A DNA stretch of 64,000 nt, from NCBI GenBank assembly GCA_965224235.1, contig CBDCYP010000001.1, positions 434,001 to 498,000 on the forward strand, written 5' to 3'. The DNA comes from G958295935 sp965224235 (GTDB lineage Bacteria; Chloroflexota; Dehalococcoidia; Lucifugimonadales; Lucifugimonadaceae). The stretch's first letter is position 1; each line of letters begins with the position of its first letter. The notes under the pieces were generated by a model. It ran no database searches. It was not told where the DNA came from and saw only the letters and a program-made list of their open reading frames with translations. Made by a program: the position numbers and the translations under genes. Shown here in pieces: positions 1 to 9,679 of this stretch.

Positions 1-90
1 CGCATTCAGGTCCTTTTCCGAGACGTTGGCGACCCGGATCATGCCACCGCGGTCTGTGTGGCGGGCGTCGGAGCGGCAGGTCGCCGGGCG

Positions 91-2361
91 CTAGTCGTAT
101 GGGGAACCCCACACCTCGAAGTTTTCGAATTCGGCGGTACTTTGAGCGTCGTCCGCATAAAATCCATAAGCGACTGCAACATCCCCGGAGGTATCCACTG
201 AACTTATATCGGCGGTTCCCAAGAAGACGTCATTCACGTACATCATCGCGACGTTTCCATCATAGAATACCTCCAGCTTGTTCAGGACAGGATCGTTGAA
301 GTTAATGTTGGAACTTTGGTCGCCCTCGAGCTGCCGCCATGTGTCGCCTGAAACAGTCGCGTGTTGGACTGACCATTGGCGGTCGGAGGTCACGATGAAG
401 GCTATATAGTCGCTTGCCACTTCCTCCCTGAAAAGAATTCCCGTGCTCCAATCATCAGTGTTGATGGGCGTCCTGAAGTCCGCGCGAGCGTAAGCCGTAG
501 ATACATCTACGCCAGCGTATTGCGTGGCAATAAAGTTGTCTTCCCTGGTCAGTTGACCACTGTCAGAACCAGACAAGAGGCCCAACTCCCGGGCCACAAC
601 GTTGCCATACCCGGTTGAGTAGCCGGGTACTTCGCTATCGGCAAATATCCCCGACGCGATCGACAGTTCTCCTTGGGTTTGGCTCCCGCTGACTTGGAGA
701 TCTGTCACGTATGCGGAGTTGACGGATAGCCATCCGCGATCCTCGATCACGAATAATGTGACCGTGTTGATTGATCCTGCGGGCAACTTCAAATTATGAA
801 TGGGGCCACTGGCCACGTCTCGGGAAACATCACCAACTCGAATTTTGTGCACGTATCGACTGTCATGAGTCAGAGCAATAAAAGAAAAAGCGCCACCACT
901 CGAATCACGGAACAGGAACCCGAAATCCCAGTCACCCAGGTCCGTTGAATAAGGTACCTCGAAATCGGCGCTGATCACGAAATTCCGGAGGTCATCGGAG
1001 ACGCTATGTACTTCTATGAAGCCATCGTCATCATGAGGCATTGCTCCGTCGTCAATCCGGAATTGCCGGAATTGGCCGCTCGGACCGGGCGTGGCGCGGG
1101 GTGTGGGTTTGACGGTCGGGGTCGGAAGGACGGTCGTTGTGCCGCGTTCGAGTTCGGGCAGGCGTGTCAAGACAGCGCGGGCGGCGATGGCGTACCCAGT
1201 CCCTTCGACGGGTCGGCCGCTATCTGACTCTACCTTTTTGGCAGTATTGATGCCGACGACCATTCCGTCGGCACGTATCAACGGTCCTCCGCTGTTGCCC
1301 GGGTTTATGGCGGCATCGGTCTGGATGATGTACGCGCTGAATCTCGCATCGAACTCTGAAGCTGAGACTATGCCCTCGGTGACCCGAATCGAGTTGGCGC
1401 CCAGCGGATATCCCAGCGCGTAAACTCGGTCGCCAATAGCGACGTTTCCCGACGTGACAAGTTGCGCGGCCGAAAAGCCAGCGTCGCAGCAGATCCTGAG
1501 CACGGCAAGATCCACATTCCCGTCATAGCCGCGCAGCGCCGCCGCGTACGTATCGGTGTCGGCTACCACGGTCGAGATCCGGCTCGCCCCTTCGATGACG
1601 TGGCGATTGGTTAAGACGAGGGCGGCGCCCGACGCAGAATCGACTTCGTAGATGACACCGGACCCAGTGCTGCGGTCGGTGACGATCTTGACCACCGACG
1701 GGCTGATGCGCCTAATGAGTTCGGCCGGCGATTCCGCCGCAGGAGTTGGGGTCAGGGTGGGAACGGGTGTAGGGACCGGTGTTGGCGTCGACGTGGGAAC
1801 AGGTGTCGGAGTAGGAGTGTTGGTGGGCAGCGGGGTGGGCGTGGGCGTATTGGTGGGCAACGGGATAGCTGTCGGGGTTGGTGAGGGTTCCGGGGTGGGC
1901 GTGAAAGTGGGAGTTGGTAAGGGGGTGGCGGTTGGGGCTGCCGCCCTAGTTGCGACGATTGCGGCTTGAACTGTTGCTTCCACGTCAGGGGTGGGAGTCG
2001 GCGCGTATGTCGGGACCGGGCTTGGCGCCGCGGTTGGGGCTGCAGCCACGGTTGCGGCCATCGCCGATTGAACTGTCGCTTCAATGTCCGGTGTTGGAGT
2101 CGGCGTGTATGTCGGGACCGGGTTAGGTGTTGAGGTTGGGGCTACTGCCGCGGTTGCGGCCATGGCGGCTTGGACTGTCGCGTCGATGTCGGGAGTCGGT
2201 GTCGGTCTGGCAGTCAGTAGCACCTTGGCTACGGCAGCCTCCACGCTCGCTTGAACGTCGGGCGTTGGCTCGGGCGCTGACGACGTGCACGCGGTTATTC
2301 CAGCGGCTAGGAACGCAGAGAGCCCGATTCCAATGCTGATGTTTCGGGCAACTTTGCGCAT
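91..2361 (-). CDS. Trypsin-like serine protease lipoprotein with Thr-Pro-rich linker
   Basis: Predicted secreted, lipid-anchored serine protease of the S1C/HtrA type (756 aa). A hydrophobic signal ends in the lipobox ITAC, so Cys25 would be the lipidated residue. Residues about 34-165 hold four imperfect repeats of about 33 residues, each a D-[VI]-x-A-[ST]-V-[QE] helix followed by a Thr-Pro run. A longer Thr-Pro linker runs to about 210. The protease domain follows (about 215-400) with His254 (TNRHV), Asp284 (VDLAVL) and Ser357 (GNSGGP) as the expected triad. No PDZ domain is visible. Residues about 430-756 look like two related beta-rich modules (DFEVP... and DFRTP...) resembling LamG/DUF1080-type sandwiches, perhaps for carbohydrate or surface binding (inferred). 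A close paralog lies just upstream on the same strand. Start chosen at the Met that gives a complete lipoprotein signal. Confidence 0.9.
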   Translation of the reverse strand: MRKVARNISIGIGLSAFLAAGITACTSSAPEPTPDVQASVEAAVAKVLLTARPTPTPDIDATVQAAMAATAAVAPTSTPNPVPTYTPTPTPDIEATVQSAMAATVAAAPTAAPSPVPTYAPTPTPDVEATVQAAIVATRAAAPTATPLPTPTFTPTPEPSPTPTAIPLPTNTPTPTPLPTNTPTPTPVPTSTPTPVPTPVPTLTPTPAAESPAELIRRISPSVVKIVTDRSTGSGVIYEVDSASGAALVLTNRHVIEGASRISTVVADTDTYAAALRGYDGNVDLAVLRICCDAGFSAAQLVTSGNVAIGDRVYALGYPLGANSIRVTEGIVSASEFDARFSAYIIQTDAAINPGNSGGPLIRADGMVVGINTAKKVESDSGRPVEGTGYAIAARAVLTRLPELERGTTTVLPTPTVKPTPRATPGPSGQFRQFRIDDGAMPHDDDGFIEVHSVSDDLRNFVISADFEVPYSTDLGDWDFGFLFRDSSGGAFSFIALTHDSRYVHKIRVGDVSRDVASGPIHNLKLPAGSINTVTLFVIEDRGWLSVNSAYVTDLQVSGSQTQGELSIASGIFADSEVPGYSTGYGNVVARELGLLSGSDSGQLTREDNFIATQYAGVDVSTAYARADFRTPINTDDWSTGILFREEVASDYIAFIVTSDRQWSVQHATVSGDTWRQLEGDQSSNINFNDPVLNKLEVFYDGNVAMMYVNDVFLGTADISSVDTSGDVAVAYGFYADDAQSTAEFENFEVWGSPYD

Positions 2362-2558
2362 TGGCGGATTTTAACACCCGGACGCATGACAAAAATTCGA
2401 TGTGTAGCTGCGATTCGCTTGATTCCAGAGGGCTTGGGGCATGGCGGAAATGGAGGTCGGCCCCTGCCGTCATCAAGATTCCCCACGGCAAAAAGCGATG
2501 TGGCAGTGTGGCAGGTAAACCGCGAACGCCGTGCCGTGACTCGGCACGGCGCAAGGCG

Positions 2559-4808
2559 CTAGTCGGATGGGGAACCCCACACCTCAAAGTTCTGGAATTT
2601 GCCAGTAGACCTGGCGTCGTTCCTGAAGATACCGTAAGCCACAACGACATCTCCCGACGATTGTACGGAACTTATGTTGGCCGTCCCCAAGAAGACGTCG
2701 TTCACATACATTATAGCGACTGTTCCTATGAAGAACACTTCCAGACTATTCAGGACCGGGTCGTTCAAGTTGATGCTGTGACTGTGACCACCCTCAAGTT
2801 GTTGCCAGCCATCTCCCGAATAAGTGGCGTGTTGGATTGACCACTGACCCGCAGATGTCACCGCGAACAGCAAGTAATCGCTTATTCCTTTTTTCCTGAA
2901 AAGGATTCCTGAGCTCCATTCTTCGGTGTTAATAGGCTCCCTGAATTCCCCGCGAACGTATGCCGTGGCCACGTCGACGCCGACGTGTTGCATGGCGAAA
3001 AAGTGATCTCTCTTGACCAATTGACCGGATTCGGGGCCATACAGTAGGTTCAACTCCTGCCCGGTGACTTCGTTGAACTTGGTCGGGTTGCCGGGCATTT
3101 CGGTATCGGCAAGTAATCCCGTGGCGATCTCCAGATCCCCGTGGCGCTGGCTCCCGCCTACGTCGAGGTCTCCTACGTATTTTGAATTTACAAACAGCCA
3201 GCCGCGGCCTTCAATTACAATTAACGACACCGTGTTAACGGACCCTCTGGATGTCTTCAAATTATAAACATACCCACGATCTATTTGGCGATCAACATCA
3301 TCTACGCGCAAGAAATGATAGTAGTAACTGTCTTGCGCTATCACAACGTAAGATAAATTACCGGAATTCAGATTGTGGAACACGAAACCAAAGTTCCAAT
3401 CGCCCACTCTTGCCGAATGAGGCACTTCGAAGTCCACGCTGATCCGGAAATTCCGGACGTCCCTGGAGACGCGGCGTGTTTCGATGAACCCGTCGTCGTC
3501 GTGTGGTATCTCGCCATCGGCTAGCTGGAATTGCCGGAATCGGCCGCTCAGACCAGGTGTAGCACGCGGTGTGGGTTCGACGGTCGGCGTCGGAAGGATG
3601 GTCGTTGTGCCTCGTTCTAATTCGGGCAAACGTTTCAAGACGGTGCGGGCCGCGATGGCGTAGCCGGTCCCTTCGACCGGCCTGCCGTCAGGCAATTGCC
3701 CCCATTTGGCTGTGCTGATCCCAACGACCAGTCCGTCGGTGCGGATCAACGGCCCTCCGCTGTTGCCGGGGTTTAGGGCAGCATCGGTTTGGATAATGTA
3801 GGCGTCGTGAGTTGGGTCAAACTCCGAGGCCGAGACTATGCCCTCGGTCACGCGAATCGAGTTAGTGTCCAACGGATAACCCAGCACGTAGACGCGGTCA
3901 CCTATGGAAACTTCGCCCGATTTGACAAGTCTCGCAGCAGAAAAGCCGACGTTGCAACAGATTCGGATCACCGCAAGATCGACATCTACGTCGTAGCCGC
4001 GCAGCGTCGCGTCGTAAGAAACGCTGTCGGCTACCACAGCCAAGATTCGGCTCGCCCCATCAACGACGTGGCGATTGGTCAAGATCAGGGCCGCGCCCGT
4101 CGCCGAATCGACTTCGTAAATGACGCCGGACCCTATGCTGCCGCGGTCGGTGAAGATCTTGACCACCGACGGGCTGATGCGCCTCATCAGTTCGGCAGGC
4201 GATTCCACCGCAGGAGTTGGGGTCAGGGTGGGAACGGGAGTGGGTGCAGGGGTTGGCATCGATGTGGGAACAGGTGTCGGAGCAGGAGTGTTGGTGGGCG
4301 CGGGGGTATTGGTGGGCAACGGGGTAGCTGTCGGGGTTGGCGAGGGTTCCGGTGTGGGCGTGAAAGTGGGAGTTGGTAAGGGGGTGGCGGTTGGCGCTGC
4401 CACCGCGGTTGCGACGACGGCGGCCTGAACTGTGGCTTCAACGTCGGGTGTTGGCGTCGGTGTGGATGTCGGGGCCGGGCTCGATGTTACGGTCGGGACG
4501 GCCGCCGCGATTGCAGCGTGAACCGTCGCCTCGACGCCAGGTGTGGGAGTCGGTGTGGATGTCGGGACCGGGCTCGGTGTTGCGGTCGGGGCTGCCGCTG
4601 CGGTTTCCGCTATTGCCGCCCTAACCGTCGCTTCAACGTCAGGCGCAGGAGTTGGCGTGGCCGTTGGCAGCGCTTTGGCCACGGCGGCCTCAACGGCGGC
4701 CTGAACTTCGGGAGTCGGCTCAGGCGCGGATGACGTGCACGCGGCGACGGCGGTGAGGAACGCAGAAAGTACTATTCCGACGCCGATATATCGGGCAAGT
4801 TCGCGCAT
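2559..4808 (-). CDS. Trypsin-like serine protease lipoprotein, tandem paralog
   Basis: Second copy of the neighbouring lipoprotease (749 aa) with the same order of parts: lipoprotein signal ending VAAC (Cys24), Ala-rich/Thr-Pro repeats, trypsin-like domain and a two-module beta-rich C-terminus. The triad is visible as His247 (TNRHV), Asp277 (VDLAVI) and Ser350 (GNSGGP). The adjacent Cys pair in the protease domain (RICC) is kept in both copies. The repeat region differs in length and register from the sister gene, and the C-terminal modules have diverged more than the protease core, so this is a tandem duplication old enough for the exposed parts to drift. The 197-bp gap between the copies has no recognisable gene. 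Substrate unknown. Confidence 0.9.
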   Translation of the reverse strand: MRELARYIGVGIVLSAFLTAVAACTSSAPEPTPEVQAAVEAAVAKALPTATPTPAPDVEATVRAAIAETAAAAPTATPSPVPTSTPTPTPGVEATVHAAIAAAVPTVTSSPAPTSTPTPTPDVEATVQAAVVATAVAAPTATPLPTPTFTPTPEPSPTPTATPLPTNTPAPTNTPAPTPVPTSMPTPAPTPVPTLTPTPAVESPAELMRRISPSVVKIFTDRGSIGSGVIYEVDSATGAALILTNRHVVDGASRILAVVADSVSYDATLRGYDVDVDLAVIRICCNVGFSAARLVKSGEVSIGDRVYVLGYPLDTNSIRVTEGIVSASEFDPTHDAYIIQTDAALNPGNSGGPLIRTDGLVVGISTAKWGQLPDGRPVEGTGYAIAARTVLKRLPELERGTTTILPTPTVEPTPRATPGLSGRFRQFQLADGEIPHDDDGFIETRRVSRDVRNFRISVDFEVPHSARVGDWNFGFVFHNLNSGNLSYVVIAQDSYYYHFLRVDDVDRQIDRGYVYNLKTSRGSVNTVSLIVIEGRGWLFVNSKYVGDLDVGGSQRHGDLEIATGLLADTEMPGNPTKFNEVTGQELNLLYGPESGQLVKRDHFFAMQHVGVDVATAYVRGEFREPINTEEWSSGILFRKKGISDYLLFAVTSAGQWSIQHATYSGDGWQQLEGGHSHSINLNDPVLNSLEVFFIGTVAIMYVNDVFLGTANISSVQSSGDVVVAYGIFRNDARSTGKFQNFEVWGSPSD

Positions 4809-5004
4809 TCGCGGATTTTACTCCGCTTGCCTCATGCAGTTAACTTAGTCCGTCGTTGCGAGAAGCGGAGATTGTTGGATAGAGCCGGGGAATGACGGTG
4901 TTCATGATCGGCCCCTAATTGGCTGTCGCGCGATACACTCGGAGCCGGTGCTGTGTAAGCGGCCCGAACGACGTTATGTTTTCTGAACCTCAGGGTTACC
5001 CAGC

Positions 5005-7251
5005 ATGGTTATTTCCGAACATCCCGCCACTGAATACGCCGTTATCGGCACAAGACCGATCAGGCACGACGGCCTCGACAAGGTAACCGGCCGAGCGGTC
5101 TATGGCGCCGATATCCGGCTTTCGGAACTCGCCCAAGGCGCGGTTCTGCGCAGCCCCTATCCGCATGCCCGCATCGTGAGTATCGACACGTCCAGGGCGG
5201 AAGCGGCACCGGGTGTGCTGGCGGTAATGACAGGCGCCGACGTCCCGGGTACCGGTCCCGACGCCGACCGGGTCATGGCCGGCGCAAAGGTTGTCTATCG
5301 CGGGCACCCCGTCGCGGCGGTTGCTGCTACGAGTCTCAACCTGGCTCAAGAAGCGGCCGACCTTATCGACGTCGAGTACGAGAAGCTGCAGCCCATTCTC
5401 GGCATCCGGGAGGCGATGAACTCCGATTCCGAGATCATTCACCCCGACTTCCGCGGCGACCACCTTGGAGAGTCGGTGGGGGGTACAAATGTATCGACCC
5501 ATCTGCGTTATGTAGCTGGCGACGCCGAAAAGGGGTTCGGAGAGTCGCAGGTCGTTGTCGAACGGGAGGTGCAGCTCGCCACCGTCCACCAGGGATACAT
5601 AGAACCGCACTCGGGGACGGCGCGTTGGGACGAGAACGGCCGCGTAACGGTGTGGACGAGTACGCAGGGCATTTTCGGGGTGCGGGACAGCGTCGCAAAG
5701 ATTTTGGGACTGCCTCAATCGGGCGTGGTTGTCGAGCCGCTGGAGATCGGCGGGGGGTTCGGCGGAAAGCTGTCCATATACCTCGAACCCCTGGCGGCCA
5801 TCCTTTCGAAGAAGTGCGGCAAGCCGGTGAAGATGTACATGGACCGCAAGTCTGTATTCGAGTCGACTGGTCCGGCGGCGGCGGCGATAGTGAAGATCAA
5901 GATCGGCGTCGATGGCAACGGCCGTATTCGCGCTGCACAGGCGGACCTGCGTTACGATGCGGGGGCCTACCCCGGCTCACCCGTTCAGGCCGGCGCGGTT
6001 TGCTGCTTTGCCGCATACGACATCCCGAACGTACTGATCGACGGGTACGCGGTGATGACCACAAAGCCGAGGACCTCCGCGTACCGGGCGCCCGGCTCGA
6101 CGCACGTGGCCTACGGGGTGGAGGTAGTGGTCGACGAAATTTGCAAAGAGATCGGCATGGACCCGCTGGAGTTCAGGTTGCTCAACGCCTCGCACGAGGG
6201 CGGCCGACGGGCCGACGGGCCGATGTGGGGGCCGATTGGCACGAGGCAAGTGCTCGAAACGGCGCGCGCTTCGGATCACTGGAACTCGCCTGTTGGAACA
6301 TCCGGCAACGGCAAACTGCGAGGGCGCGGTGTCGCCACCGGCTTCTGGCGCAACGCAGGCCGCCGTTCGAGCGTCGACCTTGCCGTCAACTACGACGGTA
6401 CTGTGGCGCTGACCGAGGGGTCTGTGGACATCGGGGGCACGCGGGCGGCGATTGCCATGCAGGCCGCCGAGGCGCTGGGCATACCGGCTGAGTCGGTGAT
6501 CCCCTCGGTTGTGAACACGGACAGCATCGGCTACACCGACAGCACCGGGGGCAGCCGCACCTGTTACGCCACCGGATTTGCCGCCTATGAGGCCGCGCAA
6601 ATGGTGGTCGCCGAGATGAAGAGGCGCGCGGCGATGCTGTGGGAGATCGACGAAAACGATATCCGGTACCTATGCGGTTTGTTCAGTTCTATATCGGACC
6701 CTGAGCTGCGGGTCAGATTCAAGGATCTGGCAGGCAGGCTTGGCGGAACAGGCGGACCGGTAACGGCTGCTGCGTCTGTGGACGTCAGTGAGGCCGGGGG
6801 CGCGTTCGCCACTCACATCGTCGACGTGGAGGTGGACCCCGATACCGGCAAGACAGACGTGGTCCGTTTCACTGCGATTCAGGACGTGGGCAAGGCCATC
6901 CATCCGTCGTACGTCGAAGGTCAGATGCAGGGAGGCGCCGTGCAGGGGATCGGCTGGGCCCTCAACGAAGAGTACGTGCTGGATAAGGAGGGAGTTATGA
7001 AGAATAGCAGCTTCCTCGACTATCGAATGCCGACCACCTATGACCTGCCGTCGATCGACACAATTCTGGTCGAAGTTGGCAACCCGATACACCCCTATGG
7101 TGTGCGCGGAGTAGGAGAGGCGCCGATTGCGCCGCCCGTCGGGGCCATCGCCAACGCCCTGTACGATGCGACGGGCCACCGTTTCACGGCTGCGCCGATG
7201 AACCCCACGCGTATTCTCGAAGCCATGGGCATGCTCGGCCCGGCGGAATAA
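5005..7251 (+). CDS. Xanthine dehydrogenase/aldehyde oxidase family molybdopterin-binding large subunit
   Basis: Large catalytic subunit of a molybdenum hydroxylase (748 aa, a usual length for stand-alone large subunits). It carries the N-terminal aldehyde-oxidase a/b hammerhead fold (about 14-130), the cofactor-binding GGGFGGK near 250-256, AYRAPGS near 358 and the C-terminal GVGEAP with Glu705, the expected base that activates the Mo-bound water. AYRAPG is neither the AYXCSFR of form I CO dehydrogenase nor the AYRGAGR of form II, so the substrate is probably an aldehyde or N-heterocycle (inferred). The [2Fe-2S] small subunit and FAD medium subunit that such enzymes need are absent from the neighbourhood, so partners must be encoded elsewhere. 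It leads a plus-strand run; the next gene follows after 25 nt. Confidence 0.92.
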   Translation: MVISEHPATEYAVIGTRPIRHDGLDKVTGRAVYGADIRLSELAQGAVLRSPYPHARIVSIDTSRAEAAPGVLAVMTGADVPGTGPDADRVMAGAKVVYRGHPVAAVAATSLNLAQEAADLIDVEYEKLQPILGIREAMNSDSEIIHPDFRGDHLGESVGGTNVSTHLRYVAGDAEKGFGESQVVVEREVQLATVHQGYIEPHSGTARWDENGRVTVWTSTQGIFGVRDSVAKILGLPQSGVVVEPLEIGGGFGGKLSIYLEPLAAILSKKCGKPVKMYMDRKSVFESTGPAAAAIVKIKIGVDGNGRIRAAQADLRYDAGAYPGSPVQAGAVCCFAAYDIPNVLIDGYAVMTTKPRTSAYRAPGSTHVAYGVEVVVDEICKEIGMDPLEFRLLNASHEGGRRADGPMWGPIGTRQVLETARASDHWNSPVGTSGNGKLRGRGVATGFWRNAGRRSSVDLAVNYDGTVALTEGSVDIGGTRAAIAMQAAEALGIPAESVIPSVVNTDSIGYTDSTGGSRTCYATGFAAYEAAQMVVAEMKRRAAMLWEIDENDIRYLCGLFSSISDPELRVRFKDLAGRLGGTGGPVTAAASVDVSEAGGAFATHIVDVEVDPDTGKTDVVRFTAIQDVGKAIHPSYVEGQMQGGAVQGIGWALNEEYVLDKEGVMKNSSFLDYRMPTTYDLPSIDTILVEVGNPIHPYGVRGVGEAPIAPPVGAIANALYDATGHRFTAAPMNPTRILEAMGMLGPAE

Positions 7252-7276
7252 ACGGGTTAGGCAGGAGGATCCGTCA

Positions 7277-7618
7277 TTGGACGTTCTGGTCTCTGAAAAA
7301 TGCGTAGCCTGTAGGCGGGACTCACCACCCGCGACCGAGGCAGACATCGAAGAGTTGAGTCCTCAGGTCCCGGATTGGAAACTCATCCTGGAAGACAGCA
7401 TCCCAAAACTGACGCGTTCATTCCGGTTTTCGAATTTCAGTGAGGCGATGGACTTCACGTCCAAGGTGGGCGCAATCGCCGAATCCGATGGGCACCACCC
7501 TCGAATTGTCACCGAGTGGGGGCGGGTTGCCGTGACGTGGTGGACCCACAAAATTCGCAACATCCACCGGAACGACTTCATCATGGCCGCAAAGACCGAC
7601 CGATTGATAGCCGGTTGA
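7277..7618 (+). CDS. Pterin-4a-carbinolamine dehydratase
   Basis: Small (113 aa) pterin-4a-carbinolamine dehydratase (PCD/DCoH family), which dehydrates 4a-hydroxytetrahydrobiopterin. The family motif is clear: His73-His74-Pro75, then the aromatic WWTHK stretch and a C-terminal Asp in NDFIMAAKTD. The start is TTG: AGGAGG at 7263-7268 sits 8 nt upstream, and no ATG gives the complete domain. In bacteria lacking aromatic amino acid hydroxylases these proteins are often next to molybdopterin enzymes and may act in molybdopterin-cofactor metabolism. Its position 25 nt after a molybdenum hydroxylase gene fits that role, which remains inference here. Confidence 0.9.
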   Translation: MDVLVSEKCVACRRDSPPATEADIEELSPQVPDWKLILEDSIPKLTRSFRFSNFSEAMDFTSKVGAIAESDGHHPRIVTEWGRVAVTWWTHKIRNIHRNDFIMAAKTDRLIAG

Positions 7619-7744
7619 CCGCTGGCAACTTGGCGGCAGTAATCGTCGAGCGTTCTACAGACTGAAGTCCGGCATCGGTCATTGACAAAGGGCCCAAGCA
7701 GTAACCTGGGCGCGCATGGCCCAAAAAGAACATAAGGTCATAAC

Positions 7745-8704
7745 GTGAAATACGGTTTCAGTGTCCCTACCCGCGGCCCTCTCGCCTCAGCCGACTCCCT
7801 GACAACTCTCGCCACGCGCGGCGAGGAGATGGGGTTCGACTTCGTTGGCGTCAGCGACCACATCATCATTCCGAAAGACATCAGGTCTCGCTACCCGTAC
7901 AGCATCTCGGGTGAATTCGCAGGCGCCGATCCCGGCGAGTGCCTGGAACAGCTCACAGTCGTCGCGTTTCTTGCTGCGGCGACGTCGAAGATCAAACTGC
8001 TCACCACGGTCCTGGTACTACCTCATCGCAACCCGGTGCACACGGCCAAGGTGTTTGCCTCGATCGACGTGCTTTCAGGAGGCCGCCTGATCGCCGGATG
8101 CGGCGTCGGATGGATGAAGGAAGAGTTCGAAGCGTTGGGAGCGCCGCCGTTCAACAGGCGGGGCGCGGTTAGCGACGAGTACCTGAAGGCCTTCAAGGAA
8201 CTATGGGCGAGCGAAGACCCTGCGTTCGACGGCGAATTCGTCTCGTTCGACGGGGTCAGATTCCGCCCGCAACCTGTTCAGAAGCCGCATCCCCCGATAT
8301 GGATCGGCGGTGAAAGTCCGCCTGCCCTGCGCCGCGCAGGCCGGCTCGGAGATGCGTGGTATCCCATCGGGAACAACCCGCGGTATCCAATGGAGACGCT
8401 CGATCAGATCAAACAGGGGATGAACGTGGTTCGCCGGCACGCGACCGAAGCTGGGAGGTCCCCGGATGACGTCTCGCTGTCGTACTCCGCCGGTTGGTAC
8501 AGCGACGATGGCGCCACACTGGGGGAAAACGGGAACAGACGGATAATGACCGGCAACAGCGACGAGATTGCGGGCGACATTGCGGCGCTGGCCGAAGCCG
8601 GAGCGGATCACCTGTCCCTCGGTCTTCAGGCCGATACGCTGGACGACACGTTGCGTCGCATGGACAGATTTGCGTCGGTCATAAGGCCGCGCGCGGCAAT
8701 TTAG
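7745..8704 (+). CDS. LLM class flavin-dependent oxidoreductase, probably F420-dependent
   Basis: Luciferase-like monooxygenase family protein of 319 aa. The N-terminus (KYGFSVPTRGP, then GFDFVGVSDHIIIP) and the middle (LLTTVLVLPHRNPVHTAKVFASIDVLSGGRLIAGCGVGWMKEE shortened here to its landmarks VLVLPHRNP and GCGVGW) are characteristic, as is HPPIWIGG further on. The overall pattern resembles the TIGR03619-type F420-dependent subgroup. F420 use is inferred from that resemblance. Substrate unknown. The gene is followed at 60 nt by an aldo-keto reductase, and both could act on the same class of organic compounds. Confidence 0.88.
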   Translation: MKYGFSVPTRGPLASADSLTTLATRGEEMGFDFVGVSDHIIIPKDIRSRYPYSISGEFAGADPGECLEQLTVVAFLAAATSKIKLLTTVLVLPHRNPVHTAKVFASIDVLSGGRLIAGCGVGWMKEEFEALGAPPFNRRGAVSDEYLKAFKELWASEDPAFDGEFVSFDGVRFRPQPVQKPHPPIWIGGESPPALRRAGRLGDAWYPIGNNPRYPMETLDQIKQGMNVVRRHATEAGRSPDDVSLSYSAGWYSDDGATLGENGNRRIMTGNSDEIAGDIAALAEAGADHLSLGLQADTLDDTLRRMDRFASVIRPRAAI

Positions 8705-8764
8705 ACAGACGTGCCGTGGGAATGGCCATTGTCCGTTTCCGCAGCTTTTACGGGGAACGACATT

Positions 8765-9679
8765 ATGAATATGCGCCCTCTTGGAAATACTGGGTTAGAA
8801 GTAAGCAAGCTCGGTATCGGTCTTGCAGAGATCGGGATGCACCTCTCACCGGCAGATCAGTCACGCGCCGCGGTGGTGCTAAACACGGCCCTCGACAACA
8901 GGGTGAACCTGCTCGATACGGCGGCCTGCTATGGCAATAGTGAAGAACTCATAGGCGACTCCGTGTCCGGTCGACGCGACGAATATGTTCTGGCAACCAA
9001 GTGCGGCCACACAACGCCCGACGAGACTGGAGAGGCGTGGACCGCCCAAACGGTGACCCGGAGCATCGACCGGAGTTTGCGTCGGTTGAAGACCGACCGT
9101 GTGGACATCATCCAACTACATTCGTGCAGCGTAGACATCCTTGAACACGGCGAGGTAGTTCGGGCCCTGGAGGACGCGAGAGAAGCTGGCAAGACCCGGT
9201 TTATCGGATACAGCGGTGACAACGAGGCGGCGGCCTGGGCGGTCAACAGCGGGGTTTTCGCCACGTTGCAGACGACCTTCAACCTTGTGGACCAGAACGC
9301 GCGACGCGGTCTTCTCGACGATGCCCGAAGAGCCGGTATGGGTGTCATTATCAAGCGGCCCATTGCCAATGGCATTTGGGGCGGCGGTCCGGATCAGCCC
9401 GTTGCCACGTCCCGGTATGACGATATCAACGAGCGCGTCATGGCGATGATGAACGCCGGCCCGGTGCGAGGCGCGCCCGATGACCGGATCTTGCTGGCCC
9501 TCGGTTTCACATTTGCTCATCCGCAGGTGGACACCGCCATCGTCGGGACGACCAACCCTGACCATCTACTGTCCAATATCGAGCTCATGAACTCAGGTGT
9601 GGGGCTGCCGTACGGCGTAGTGGAAGAGCTATATCGCCGGTTTGACGCGCTGGGCACAGACTGGCAGCAGATTTCCTGA
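8765..9679 (+). CDS. Aldo/keto reductase
   Basis: NAD(P)H-dependent aldo-keto reductase of 304 aa with a TIM-barrel pattern. With the chosen start, the catalytic tetrad is visible as Asp51 and Tyr56 (DTAACYGNSE), Lys79 (LATKCGH) and His119 (IIQLHS). The GYSG and AIVGTTNPDHL stretches match the cofactor-binding end of the family. The open frame reaches back to 8711, but the family consensus N-terminus (MRPLGNTGLEVSKLGIG) begins at the ATG at 8765 or 8771. Last gene of the plus-strand run before a long gene-free region. Confidence 0.9.
   Translation: MNMRPLGNTGLEVSKLGIGLAEIGMHLSPADQSRAAVVLNTALDNRVNLLDTAACYGNSEELIGDSVSGRRDEYVLATKCGHTTPDETGEAWTAQTVTRSIDRSLRRLKTDRVDIIQLHSCSVDILEHGEVVRALEDAREAGKTRFIGYSGDNEAAAWAVNSGVFATLQTTFNLVDQNARRGLLDDARRAGMGVIIKRPIANGIWGGGPDQPVATSRYDDINERVMAMMNAGPVRGAPDDRILLALGFTFAHPQVDTAIVGTTNPDHLLSNIELMNSGVGLPYGVVEELYRRFDALGTDWQQIS

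Noticed and set aside
1..42. Minus-strand reading starting MIRVANVSEKDLNA at the left edge
   Set aside because: Only 14 codons are visible before the window ends and there is no clear ribosome binding site, so it cannot be supported as a gene.
1745..2290. Periodic repeats as a possible CRISPR array
   Set aside because: The periodicity comes from Thr-Pro and VEATVQAA coding repeats in the lipoprotease; there are no unique spacers or cas genes.
7682..7687. TTGACA as a -35 box for the LLM oxidoreductase gene
   Set aside because: No -10-like hexamer occurs at 16-18 nt spacing; GGGC-rich sequence follows.
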